Positions 1 to 8,039 of a DNA stretch of 43,823 nt are shown in pieces. A program made the position numbers and the translations under genes. The stretch is from a virus: IMG/VR virus record IMGVR_UViG_3300010367_000075, positions 1 through 43,823 of that record. One strand, written 5' to 3'. A model generated the notes under the pieces. That model had not been told where the DNA came from. It did no database searches and worked only from the letters and a program-made list of their open reading frames with translations. Positions within the stretch are counted from its first letter, which is position 1. Each line of letters starts with the position of its first letter.

Positions 1-530
1 ATCCACATCGAGGTGTTGGTGCCAGCAAGACCGCCCATGTCCACCACATTCGCGGCGCTCTGTGCGTTCGCCGCAGTCACCGTGGAGTAACGAGGGGCAA
101 AGCCCGTGAACCGCTCCGGGTTTGTGGCCTGATTGCCGTAGATAATAGTCGAGGCGACCTGCTGGTTCATGCCCTCCAGAAACGCAACCACCTCCGAAGC
201 ACGGAACTCGCTTGTGTTTCCGTTAAGATCGGCGATGTCCTTATCGACCAGCGCATAAGCCTCAAGGTTACCGCAGGTATCTACGACCGGTGCCGTTGTC
301 GATTTGCTGTTCGGGACACCGTAGTTGAGCAGGCGCCATGTCGCCGTGGGCAAGCCCGTCCTGACCGTCGTTTTGTGCCCGGTCGGGAGATTGCCCTCCA
401 AGGTCAGCATATCAAGCAGGATCTCGTTTGTTTGCGAGAGCAGCTCGATGATGGTCCCGATACGATAGCCGTCCTCAACCCTTTTTGCCCAGTCAGCGTA
501 GGTCAGGACGGTTGTTCCAAGTACTGCCAT
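1..530 (-). CDS. Major capsid protein, N-terminal 176 residues (cut by left edge)
   Basis: Forms the icosahedral head shell. The ATG at 530 is preceded by AGGGA eight bases upstream. The translation begins MAVLGTTVLTYADWAKR and contains the stretches EGNLPTGHKTTVRTGLPTA and VDKDIADLNGNTSEFR, which I recognise from the GP7-type capsid proteins of podoviruses. The frame stays open to base 1, so the C-terminal part lies outside the window. It follows the scaffold gene with an 11-base gap, the usual portal-scaffold-capsid order. In a circular map the missing part would precede the adaptor genes found at the right edge. Family assignment rests on remembered sequence similarity only. Confidence 0.88.
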   Translation of the reverse strand, partial: MAVLGTTVLTYADWAKRVEDGYRIGTIIELLSQTNEILLDMLTLEGNLPTGHKTTVRTGLPTATWRLLNYGVPNSKSTTAPVVDTCGNLEAYALVDKDIADLNGNTSEFRASEVVAFLEGMNQQVASTIIYGNQATNPERFTGFAPRYSTVTAANAQSAANVVDMGGLAGTNTSMW

Positions 531-541
531 GTTTCAGATCC

Positions 542-1159
542 CTATTGAAGTCGTGGCCCGCCAGTATGCGGCCCGCTCGGGCCGTAGATGGCTTCGCCGA
601 GTGTAGAAGGCTGCCGTGTTCCAGCGGCTGGTGTCCCTCGTACCGGACCCCCTTCGGACAGGGCCTTAGCCCACCGTGCCAGGGTTCGTACTATTGCGGG
701 ATGGTTTCCTGCGCCAGTAAACGCCAATGCCTCTCGAAACTTCGGATCTGACAACTCAGGATCGCTTGCAACCTTTGAAAATGTCTGCAATACGCCTTGG
801 AGGTTGTCGCCCCCGATTTCCTTGTCGGCCCGTACCTCCGCTTGCCAGTCCGCATTCTGCTTGTCCCATGAAGCCTGTAGCTTTTGGTTGGCAGCTTGGA
901 CTTGCTTTGCGGCCAGATCGACCAGGGTTTGCGCTACGGGCATGGGCAAACCATGCTCCTTCGCCAAGTTCGTGAAGTCTCCGAAGAGGGTGTCGTCCCG
1001 CGACATCCCTTCGGGGATGGTAACTTTCTCGGCATCAAACGGCTCCGGTGCCGCAGGTGCCTCGCTTCCAAGGACGGATGGCTCAGGCGCCGTCGGCGTC
1101 TCCGTCGTCGGGGTCGTCAGTACCGAAGCCTCGGGTGCCGATTGCGCCTGGTCGCTCAA
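542..1159 (-). CDS. Capsid scaffolding protein
   Basis: 205 residues. The N-terminal 45 residues are a low-complexity Ala/Pro/Thr/Ser/Glu linker. A predicted helical core follows (about residues 60-125, with LVDLAAKQVQAANQKLQASW and LQGVLQTFSKVASDPELSD), then a Gly/Pro-rich tail. This composition and the place between the portal-side Bbp19-like gene and the capsid gene are typical of phage scaffolds, which organise procapsid assembly and then leave the head. The 5' end overlaps the preceding gene by 77 bases in another frame, an unusually long overlap, so a downstream start cannot be excluded. No protease signature is visible. Confidence 0.8.
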   Translation of the reverse strand: MSDQAQSAPEASVLTTPTTETPTAPEPSVLGSEAPAAPEPFDAEKVTIPEGMSRDDTLFGDFTNLAKEHGLPMPVAQTLVDLAAKQVQAANQKLQASWDKQNADWQAEVRADKEIGGDNLQGVLQTFSKVASDPELSDPKFREALAFTGAGNHPAIVRTLARWAKALSEGGPVRGTPAAGTRQPSTLGEAIYGPSGPHTGGPRLQ

Positions 1160-1412
1160 CTTCCATCTCCTTCAACATCTTGAGATACATATCGTGATTG
1201 GCCTGCATCGCTTCGGCTTGGAGCCGAAGGCCGACAAACCGGGTTCCCTCACGGAAAGCGAGGGCAAGGGCGTTGGACACCCCCGATGTTGTCCACACTC
1301 CACACTCGGACATTAGCTGGTAGAACCACCGTCTTCCGGCAGGTTCTCCCAGAAAGCGCCCCAATGACTGAAGCTCAGCGATCCGCTCGGGAGTGAACTT
1401 CGTTTTAGCCAC
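1083..1412 (-). CDS. Bbp19-like phage protein
   Basis: 109 residues beginning MAKTKFTPERIAELQSLGRF. The core FLGEPAGRRWFYQLMSECGV, followed by NALALAFREGTRFVGLRL, has the pattern of the Bbp19 family of BPP-1-like podoviruses (an early helix, a G-R-R-W/F segment, then an N-x-G-x-R-x-x-G-like element). The last 25 residues are acidic (DDPDDGDADGA). It starts just inside the portal gene's 3' end (eight-base overlap) and its 3' part overlaps the scaffold gene. Its function is not established; position suggests a head assembly accessory protein. Confidence 0.72.
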   Translation of the reverse strand: MAKTKFTPERIAELQSLGRFLGEPAGRRWFYQLMSECGVWTTSGVSNALALAFREGTRFVGLRLQAEAMQANHDMYLKMLKEMEVERPGAIGTRGFGTDDPDDGDADGA

Positions 1413-3078
1413 CTGCCCCGCCTCCCAGCATCAGTTGGAGGGCATTCGCCCCACCACCCACATCCGTCTCGCTCAGCGTCTTCGCCCCTTGAGCGGCTTG
1501 CGTAGCCATCTCGGTGGCTTGTGCGGCCTGTTGCTGGGCAGCACGAGCTTGGCGTGCCGCAGCAGCGTCCTCGTCGCCCACGACGATCTTCGGCGAGACG
1601 CCCAGCGCCGCGGCGTACTCGTCGATAGTCTGGTCCGGGTTCAGCTTGTCCAAGATGCTCGGGATAACCGCTGCGAGGTTCCCGGCGAAGCCCCACAACT
1701 TCTCGATCCCTGCGGTGGCGATGCCCTTCTGGGCCATTGCCAGCATCGAGATGTAATCGACCTGAATGTGCGTCGGCGAGCCGCGAAGCGATGCGGGCGG
1801 GGCCGGAAGGAGCTGGCCCCGCCACATTATACCCCATACCCGGTCTATCCCGTTCCCGAGGCCTTCGTGGGCCGACTCGATCCGCTCGAGGACCGGCCCC
1901 AACAGCACCAACTTCTCTTCGCGCCGCGCATCGATCTCGGTCGCCGTCCGCACCGTCTGGAGGTCGGTGATACCTGTGAACAGGTCGTTGTGGAAGGTGA
2001 TCTTGATCCGCTGCTGGACCTCGCGGATGTCCTGCATCATCTCAGCGATCGGCGGCATGATGGTGTAGATGGGGCGTGCGCCCTCCCGATCCCGACCCAA
2101 CCCTGAGACGTAGGTAACACCTCCGGGCAGCAGGCTCATCGGCTGGTTCTTGAGTTGAACGTCTGCGACCATCGGCGGGTTTACCATCTTGTCGATGGCC
2201 TGCGCCTTGCGTAACGTCTCCTTCTGGAGCTGCTTGATGTCGCCAAGGGCGTCCATGCCAGGGCTGCGCCCATAGGGATCGTTCGATTGGACGTCCCACC
2301 GTGGGGTCATGCAGGGCCAATCGTAGAACCCTCGTGAGCGGAGGAGGGTGTTGTTCGGGGAGCCGATCTCCCAATAGACCTCACGAAACGGGAATTTCTT
2401 CGGAACCAGATCGAAGTCGCCAGTGTTACGCTCGATAATGTGTCCGACCCGCTTCTCGCTCGACTTCATCGAGCCCTGCTCATAGCCGCGCCGCACCTCC
2501 GGCGAAACCTTATCTTCCCCAAACTCCTCGACCATCTGGCAATAGGTGAGCACGAACTCGCGGGCAACCGTCCCGACCTCGAGTTGGTTGTTAAGATCGA
2601 AGAAGAACTCGCCCAGGCACGGGTTGAAGCAGTGGATGATGTTGTCGTAGTTCTCATAGATGATGATACACGCGCTCCCGAACACCACCAGGTCGAAGTA
2701 CATGATCGCCATCGACTGGTAGAAGTTCGATGACTGGAAAACGGTCATCATCCGCCGCTCGCAATCACTCAGCCACGATTGAACTTCATAGTCCTCCTCG
2801 TAGCCCTCGATGCGGAGTTTAAACCACGGTCGGGTCGGGCTGGTGATACCGTTCATCATCCCGCTGGCGAGCGTCCGCGCGGCAAGGGTTCCGGTCGAGT
2901 CGATGATGTTGGTGTTGATCTCTGCTCCACGCGAACGATCGTTAGCGGATATGAGCCACTTGTACCGGCGCGGCAAGATGTAGCTGGATAGGTCGCGCCA
3001 GTGCAAATACCAAGTCATACGCACCGTGCGGAGCGACTCTATCCGCTCCTGGGCGTACTTGCGATATGCTTCGCTCAT
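1405..3078 (-). CDS. Portal protein (head-to-tail connecting protein)
   Basis: 557 residues. The dodecameric portal forms the DNA entry and exit channel of the head and docks the terminase and tail. The N-terminus is the diagnostic part: RIESLRTVRMTWYLHWRDL, YILPRRYKWL, IIDSTGTLAARTLASGMMNG and TSPTRPWFKL, as in bacteriophage head-to-tail connecting proteins (Head-tail_con family). Length agrees with the family. The C-terminus is Ala/Gln-rich and helical (QARAAQQQAAQATEMATQ), as expected for a portal barrel. ATGA-type overlap with the upstream small gene suggests translational coupling. Confidence 0.93.
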   Translation of the reverse strand: MSEAYRKYAQERIESLRTVRMTWYLHWRDLSSYILPRRYKWLISANDRSRGAEINTNIIDSTGTLAARTLASGMMNGITSPTRPWFKLRIEGYEEDYEVQSWLSDCERRMMTVFQSSNFYQSMAIMYFDLVVFGSACIIIYENYDNIIHCFNPCLGEFFFDLNNQLEVGTVAREFVLTYCQMVEEFGEDKVSPEVRRGYEQGSMKSSEKRVGHIIERNTGDFDLVPKKFPFREVYWEIGSPNNTLLRSRGFYDWPCMTPRWDVQSNDPYGRSPGMDALGDIKQLQKETLRKAQAIDKMVNPPMVADVQLKNQPMSLLPGGVTYVSGLGRDREGARPIYTIMPPIAEMMQDIREVQQRIKITFHNDLFTGITDLQTVRTATEIDARREEKLVLLGPVLERIESAHEGLGNGIDRVWGIMWRGQLLPAPPASLRGSPTHIQVDYISMLAMAQKGIATAGIEKLWGFAGNLAAVIPSILDKLNPDQTIDEYAAALGVSPKIVVGDEDAAAARQARAAQQQAAQATEMATQAAQGAKTLSETDVGGGANALQLMLGGGAGG

Positions 3079-3272
3079 TGTCCCAGCAGGACTTTATTGC
3101 GGATAGCACCGCCACTTGCGCCAAGCGGCCCGGTTAAGATCGTGTCACTCAACGCGCCGAAGCGCCCGATGTTGCTGTTCGGCTTCACGCTTGCCTGTGA
3201 GGCATAGGTGGGCGGAGCCGCTGGCGGCGGCGGCGGGGCCGGCGGTGCAGTCGCACCTCCTCCTCCAAACAT
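3075..3272 (-). CDS. Small proline-rich protein upstream of portal
   Basis: 65 residues: Gly/Ala start, a run of eleven residues that is almost all proline and alanine (APPAPPPPPAA), then a polar segment. It lies one base after the depolymerase-like gene and overlaps the portal start by four bases, so it belongs to the same translational unit. Small Gly/Pro-rich proteins are common just before portal genes in this phage group, but I know no function for them. A role as a short virion or assembly factor is inference. Confidence 0.6.
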   Translation of the reverse strand: MFGGGGATAPPAPPPPPAAPPTYASQASVKPNSNIGRFGALSDTILTGPLGASGGAIRNKVLLGQ

Positions 3273-3273
3273 A

Positions 3274-5667
3274 TCAAGCTCCCTTCGGGGCGACTACCGC
3301 CCAAGTCGGATCGTCGGCCCACGGTATCGCGATGCCGCTCTCCAGCGTCTTGGCGGCGATCGTGTCCTCGCAGTTGATCCAGGCTTCTTCGCCATCGGGC
3401 TGATCGACTACGAACGACAAAGCGGTTCGCGCCTCGTTGTAGTAGTTTATCGGCAAGCCCCAGTAGGGTATTTCGATTTCGCCGTCGAGCCGGCCGGTTT
3501 GTTTTTGCGCCGACCACCCGGTGAGGGTTTCTTCCCACGAAGCGAACCACACCACGCCTATCTTGAGGTCAGGCAGGACGTACTGGCCTGCCAGTTGCGG
3601 CGGGTAGCCTGGTGTCGCGAACTGGCCGATGACGTGCGGCGCCACCCACTCGACCAGCGCATCGACCGGGAAACCGAGTTCGCGTCCCCTCCCAAGCGCG
3701 GCGATACAGAACATCGTCATCCAGTGCGCGTTGGCCGAATAGGCGATAGCGGTGTTGTAGTAGGCCGGGTCGCTGGCGCTGTAGCCGGCCGCTCCCGCCC
3801 ACCACCGGCAGGGCGGTGGTCCGACCCCGCCCCAGCCGTCGCCGGTCGTGCCTATCGGCGCGGCACCGAACACATGCTGGGGATTGCCCGAGAACTCGGT
3901 CGAGTTGATGTGCCGCTGCCCTTCGTCCTTTGCGATGGCTTCATCGACCATCAGTGCGAACACCGCTTTCAGCGGGTCGGCGTCGGGCAACAACGCGGCG
4001 GCGCTGAACATCGTGCGGTACATCCACCCCATCGCGCGGCACTGGCCGTCTCCGTAACAGGTCATGTGGTTGTAGTTGCGATATCCGGGGTTGCCCCACA
4101 GCGAGTTGGCCCCGTGCCACATTTCCAGACCGTCGAGAAAGAACGGGTCGCCGGTCAGCAGATACGGTATCGAGAACGGGTCGGGGTGGTGCGCGATGTC
4201 CGACTGCCAGTCGTTCCCGGCGCCGGGGTCGATGATGACGACATCGTCTTCTGCGGTCGGCGAAAAACGATCATCGAGAAACCCGTAGGTGCCGCGCGTG
4301 TGACAGTGGATGGTTCGCCCCAAATTGGCCTTGGCGGGATCGCCCTCGCGTATGTGGCGTTTCCACCAGCCGGCCAATTCGGCTTGACCGATCATGATCT
4401 CGCGGTCGCGCCAATCTCCGCTCAACAAGGCCGAGACGTTCCACTGCGGGTTCAGCCCGATGTCCTTCCTGCCGCCCGTGTTCGGCATGTACGGCTGCCA
4501 CCAGCCGGCGCCGCCGATGGCGCGGTTCGTGGGCAGCCAGTTCGCGTAGTTGGCGTCGGACGTGCTCGCCGGTATCACGACGGCAGGGTCGTATTTCGGC
4601 ACCAGCTTGGTCTGCGCGAGGTACGCGATGTTGTGATAAAGATTTACTTTTTGTTCCGGGGTGCCGCCGTACCATACGGTCCTCGACCACCTTGAACCTG
4701 GCAGGTGCGCGATGCCGGATTGGCTGTAGACCCCCGCCCCGCCCACCGTGAGGTCGAGGTTGTAGTTCTGCGCCTCCATCGCTTCGGTGTTGCAGATTTC
4801 GCCGATGTACCGGGTAAAGACTTTTCCCAGGCCCGGCCATACGGTCACGACAAACCAGGGGTGGAAACTACGGTGGCTGCTCCAGCCAATGTCGAACACC
4901 CGTGCCGATGTCCGGTCGCAGCAAATATACGTCTGCGCGATCGGCCCCGAGGTCCACAGCGAATAGTAACCGGCGTCCAGCATCTCCCGCGCGCTGGCGT
5001 GGACCGCGTTCCCGTCCACCGGGTTGTGCAGTATGATCCTGGCGTCGTAAGCCGGAACCGAGGACAAGTGGGACGGCGTGTTGTTGGCGCTGACGGTGTT
5101 GGCGAACTGCAACGTGGCTGAAACCCCCGGCAACAGCGAGGGGACCACCGCCGCCAGGATGGCGAACTTTACCGACCCGTCGCCCCAGCGTTTCTTGACA
5201 TCGCACTGGGTCGGGACCGCCAGCCCGTCGAGGACGATCTCGGCATAGTTGGGGATTTCGCCCTGCACAAAGGCGCGGGCGAACTGGAGCGGGTAGTCGA
5301 TTGCCGCCACGCTCGATGCGTTGGTTAGGGTCATCGCGTTGTCGCTCTTGGGTTTCGGCTCCGTGGCAGGGCCAATAGCCGTCAGTACCTGTGGTGAATA
5401 GACAGTTTCGGTGCCCTGTTCCGCGATCACCGTGATTGAATAGTTGCCGGGCTGCACGGCGGCCACGAGGAACATATCGCCTTCGGCAACACCGAACTTA
5501 TCCTGATCAGGTCCACTCAGTGCCAACGTGCCGGAGAATGGCTCGCCCGATGTCTCGACCAGCACCTGCGCAATCACCGAGCCGACCGGCGCAGCAGCAT
5601 CGAAAACGACTGGCGTAACAGTTATGTCGAGCAATTTCCCGTTGGATGGTGGGCTTTTGCGTCTCAT
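3274..5667 (-). CDS. Large tail-associated protein, putative polysaccharide depolymerase
   Basis: 797 residues. Residues about 10-95 look like a cadherin/Ig-type beta domain (LDITVTPVVFD, SGTLALSGPDQDKFGV). Residues about 115-200 resemble the RIFT-barrel N-terminal domain of exo-rhamnogalacturonan-lyase-like enzymes (DYPLQFARAFVQGEIPNYAE, then KKRWGDGSVKFAILAAVV). The remaining 580 residues are rich in Trp, His and Tyr (IAHHPDPFSIPYLLTGD, GYRNYNHMTCYGDGQ), resembling the alpha/alpha-toroid of polysaccharide lyases and glycosidases. It sits among tail genes, ahead of the portal. I infer a capsule- or exopolysaccharide-degrading virion enzyme; catalytic residues cannot be assigned. It could instead be a purely binding tailspike. 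Confidence 0.6.
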   Translation of the reverse strand: MRRKSPPSNGKLLDITVTPVVFDAAAPVGSVIAQVLVETSGEPFSGTLALSGPDQDKFGVAEGDMFLVAAVQPGNYSITVIAEQGTETVYSPQVLTAIGPATEPKPKSDNAMTLTNASSVAAIDYPLQFARAFVQGEIPNYAEIVLDGLAVPTQCDVKKRWGDGSVKFAILAAVVPSLLPGVSATLQFANTVSANNTPSHLSSVPAYDARIILHNPVDGNAVHASAREMLDAGYYSLWTSGPIAQTYICCDRTSARVFDIGWSSHRSFHPWFVVTVWPGLGKVFTRYIGEICNTEAMEAQNYNLDLTVGGAGVYSQSGIAHLPGSRWSRTVWYGGTPEQKVNLYHNIAYLAQTKLVPKYDPAVVIPASTSDANYANWLPTNRAIGGAGWWQPYMPNTGGRKDIGLNPQWNVSALLSGDWRDREIMIGQAELAGWWKRHIREGDPAKANLGRTIHCHTRGTYGFLDDRFSPTAEDDVVIIDPGAGNDWQSDIAHHPDPFSIPYLLTGDPFFLDGLEMWHGANSLWGNPGYRNYNHMTCYGDGQCRAMGWMYRTMFSAAALLPDADPLKAVFALMVDEAIAKDEGQRHINSTEFSGNPQHVFGAAPIGTTGDGWGGVGPPPCRWWAGAAGYSASDPAYYNTAIAYSANAHWMTMFCIAALGRGRELGFPVDALVEWVAPHVIGQFATPGYPPQLAGQYVLPDLKIGVVWFASWEETLTGWSAQKQTGRLDGEIEIPYWGLPINYYNEARTALSFVVDQPDGEEAWINCEDTIAAKTLESGIAIPWADDPTWAVVAPKGA

Positions 5668-5894
5668 CGCACGGCCTCGTTAATCAGTTGCTTGACCTTT
5701 TCGCACGGCTCCAGGACCAGGAGCTGTTTCCCGTCCGCGAGCCACAGAATGCACCGCGCCTCATGCGTGACCAGCTTGTTCTGCGCCGAAGACGGCGCCT
5801 TGCTGTGCATCGAGGTGACGTGCGATGGGGCCACCAAGACCTCACCTCCATCGACCCGGTGCAGGATCACCAGAAGCATCACGATCAGGGTCAT
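5664..5894 (-). CDS. Small protein with N-terminal hydrophobic segment
   Basis: 76 residues starting MTLIVMLLVILHRVDGGEVL. A longer frame reaches 6116, but its upstream part has no gene-like composition, and the ATG at 5894 overlaps the upstream gene's stop by four bases, matching neighbouring genes. The first 11 residues are strongly hydrophobic (a short signal anchor or export signal), followed by a soluble domain with ARCILWLADGKQLLVLE and two cysteines. Unknown function. A small membrane-linked protein in a tail-gene cluster could be a lysis or exclusion factor, which is speculation. Confidence 0.6.
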   Translation of the reverse strand: MTLIVMLLVILHRVDGGEVLVAPSHVTSMHSKAPSSAQNKLVTHEARCILWLADGKQLLVLEPCEKVKQLINEAVR

Positions 5895-6085
5895 GTGATC
5901 ACGCTGACCGCGTACTGTTGCGGCGTCACCGTACCGGGCACGAGCACCTCCCGCACCAGCCCGCCAACGATCAGTGCGGTCGGCGTCGCCAGCAGCACCT
6001 CGCGGACGAGACCCGCCGCTGTCGCCGCTGGGACCGTCGTGAGCAGCACCTCGCGCTGGGTACCTGCGTTGCGGATGTCGGTCAT
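5891..6085 (-). CDS. Small repeat protein (three REVL repeats)
   Basis: 64 residues. After MTDIRNAGTQ the sequence consists of three imperfect repeats starting REVLLTTVPA, REVLLATPTA and REVLVPGTVT, spaced by 19-20 residues, with alternating hydrophobic positions suggesting a beta-solenoid or short beta-strand stack. The ATG at 6085 was chosen over an upstream start because it overlaps the previous gene's stop by four bases. It lies between the lectin-like tail gene and the small hydrophobic protein. Function unknown; a minor tail-tip or decoration role is inference. Confidence 0.6.
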   Translation of the reverse strand: MTDIRNAGTQREVLLTTVPAATAAGLVREVLLATPTALIVGGLVREVLVPGTVTPQQYAVSVIT

Positions 6086-7584
6086 GACTCGACCTTGACC
6101 CCGCCTTGCGCCGCATTGAGCGCCGCCACCGTCCACGCAGCCCCGGTCGCGGGATCGGTCGGAAACAGGCTCGTCATCCAGGCGTATGATGTGCCCGGCG
6201 CTAGGCTGGCCGCGCTGCCCGCACTGTCGGTCCCGCCGGATTTGGTGCGCAGCGAGAGCGTCTTAGCCCCGGCATCGCTTTTCGCGACGCTGCCCTTGAC
6301 CGCTGCCGCATAGATGATCGGGGCCGGCGCGGTCAGGGCTGGGAAGCCGTACAAATCCTCGTGCCCCACCGTGGCGTCGTAGACGTAGCTGTATTGGCCC
6401 TGCGGCGGGTTCTGCCCGACTTCGTAGCTGTTCGTCGCTATGCTCGACACGACCCCGAATATCACGGCAGTGATTTGTCCAGCGGTGGTGGCGGGTGCGG
6501 TCCCCGGTGCCCCGCTCGCGAAGGTCGCCGTTGCAAAGCGACCCACCGCAGAACTGTCCTGCGCCGTGTAGCTGTTCACCACCGCGATGTCATTCATGAG
6601 GCCGAACCAGTAGCGCGTTCCTGCGACCAGGGCTTGCGGCGTCGTCAGCGGCAGCGTCTGCAAGACGCCGGACGTCATGCCGACGACCGTCGATCCCGCC
6701 GACATCAGCGTGCCGGGAGTATTGCCGCTGTCGGCGTACAAGATCGGGCGTAACTGGACTGAGGCGTTGGTCAAATTCGGCAGTATTCCGATCGCACTGA
6801 CGGTGCAGTTCGCTGTAGGAGTGATCGGGCGCACATAAAACGTATTCGCGGTGGGGTTGTAAGGCGTTGCACTACGCGATGTTGTACTACCGACAATAGA
6901 CGCGCCGATCGCAAACTGAACCACCCCGTCGCTGGAGGGAAACTGCGTCTCTATGCGTGGCGAGGTCAAGAGAACCGCATTGTTGGTCGCGCCGCTCGTG
7001 TCGAACAGGTACAGATCGTCAATCGTCAGGGAAGGACCGGCCGCCACGGCGCCGATCGTCAGACCGTTCGCGGTGTTGTTCGCAGTTGCCGTCGTGTCGC
7101 CGGTCGTCGGGCCGAGAATGCTGACGCCATCCAGCCAAAGCTGATACGACCCACTGTTGCCAAAGGTGATGTCCCACTCAAGATAGTGTGTTGTGCTGGC
7201 TGTTATCGACGCTGCGGACGTACCCAGGATCGTACCGGCCAGGGTGCCGTTGCGGACAGCGATGGTGCCGTTGGTGTTGATAACGATAGACGCCTGTGCT
7301 GTCCCACTGTCGAGGAACACGATACCCGTCGTAGTAGTGCTCAGGTTTGCCGAGAACCGTACACCGCCGATCAGGCGCGCGTAACTGGCTGCCAATGTTT
7401 TCGTTATAGTCGTGCCTGATCCTACGGTCAGGGCAAACCCGGTACTGCTCAATGGCGCAACTATTTGGTGTGCCGTGCCCGCCGTCGATGTCCACTCACC
7501 GGCCGTCAACAGTGCTACAACATTGGCGTCCACAGAGTTGATGCCACCGTACTTGTCGAAGCCGTCCACCATAAGCAGCGCCAT
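6082..7584 (-). CDS. Tail protein with N-terminal LamG/ConA-like lectin domain
   Basis: 500 residues. The ATG at 7584 ([14 protein letters not shown]) overlaps the previous stop by one base; the frame extends further upstream but only as out-of-phase shadow of the preceding gene. Residues 1-200 have the features of a phage concanavalin A-like/LamG jelly roll: VDGFDKYG start, HYLEWDITFGNSGSYQLWLDG and LTIDDLYLFDTSG. The second half (about 210-500) is Ser/Thr/Ala/Gly-rich beta sequence with ASVQLRPILYADSGNTPG and GTRYWFGLMND. Likely a receptor-binding or carbohydrate-binding tail component; the receptor is unknown. Confidence 0.72.
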   Translation of the reverse strand: MALLMVDGFDKYGGINSVDANVVALLTAGEWTSTAGTAHQIVAPLSSTGFALTVGSGTTITKTLAASYARLIGGVRFSANLSTTTTGIVFLDSGTAQASIVINTNGTIAVRNGTLAGTILGTSAASITASTTHYLEWDITFGNSGSYQLWLDGVSILGPTTGDTTATANNTANGLTIGAVAAGPSLTIDDLYLFDTSGATNNAVLLTSPRIETQFPSSDGVVQFAIGASIVGSTTSRSATPYNPTANTFYVRPITPTANCTVSAIGILPNLTNASVQLRPILYADSGNTPGTLMSAGSTVVGMTSGVLQTLPLTTPQALVAGTRYWFGLMNDIAVVNSYTAQDSSAVGRFATATFASGAPGTAPATTAGQITAVIFGVVSSIATNSYEVGQNPPQGQYSYVYDATVGHEDLYGFPALTAPAPIIYAAAVKGSVAKSDAGAKTLSLRTKSGGTDSAGSAASLAPGTSYAWMTSLFPTDPATGAAWTVAALNAAQGGVKVES

Positions 7585-8039
7585 CAGCTTCGTGTCCCCA
7601 CCAGGGTCAAATAGAGGTCGGCGAAGCTGGCGTCCCCGGTCGTGACCAACCCCCTGATCGTGTCGCCCACCGCAAAACTCATCGCCGACGCCGCGACGAA
7701 GGTCGGAGTGGTCGTGCCGGCTCCGAAGGTCAGCGTTCCGATCGTGGAGAAACTCAACGGGCTCCCCGCCACGGCTTTGCTGAAGGTGACCAGGGGCGTC
7801 CCGGTGGCGTTCGCCGACCCGCCTGCCTGAGAGCCGCTGAAGTTCACCGAGAAGCTGGCGGCAGCCCCAAACACATGCGCGAACACCGCATTCAGTGTCA
7901 GCACGCCAGGAACATCGAAGCCGACGAGGTACGGCGTGCCGGCGCCCTGTGCGACCCACTTCACGCCGTCCCACTTCCAGCTCAACGAGCCGACGGTGAA
8001 GACCTGGTTTGTGGCCGGCGCGGCCGGAAAGTCGATCAC
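7584..8039 (-). CDS. Minor tail or fibre-associated protein
   Basis: 151 residues. It begins [14 protein letters not shown] followed by WKWDGVKWV, the short W-x-W-D-G-x-K-W element common at the start of phage fibre and head-fibre proteins. The remainder is Gly/Ala/Ser/Thr-rich beta sequence without charged catalytic residues ([18 protein letters not shown]). It overlaps the fibre gene upstream by four bases and the lectin-like gene downstream by one. Probably a small fibre or adhesin subunit working with its two neighbours; no enzymatic function is suggested. Confidence 0.65.
   Translation of the reverse strand: MIDFPAAPATNQVFTVGSLSWKWDGVKWVAQGAGTPYLVGFDVPGVLTLNAVFAHVFGAAASFSVNFSGSQAGGSANATGTPLVTFSKAVAGSPLSFSTIGTLTFGAGTTTPTFVAASAMSFAVGDTIRGLVTTGDASFADLYLTLVGTRS

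Noticed and set aside
3208-4695. 495-residue plus-strand frame
   Set aside because: It lies opposite the depolymerase-like gene, is Arg/Val/Gly-rich without domain-like patterns, and is a GC-rich antisense shadow.
7585-7974. N-terminal extension of the lectin-like tail protein
   Set aside because: The extra 130 residues overlap the preceding tail gene in another frame and are Arg/Gly/Cys-rich; the ATG at 7584 is adjacent to that gene's stop and gives a clean domain start.
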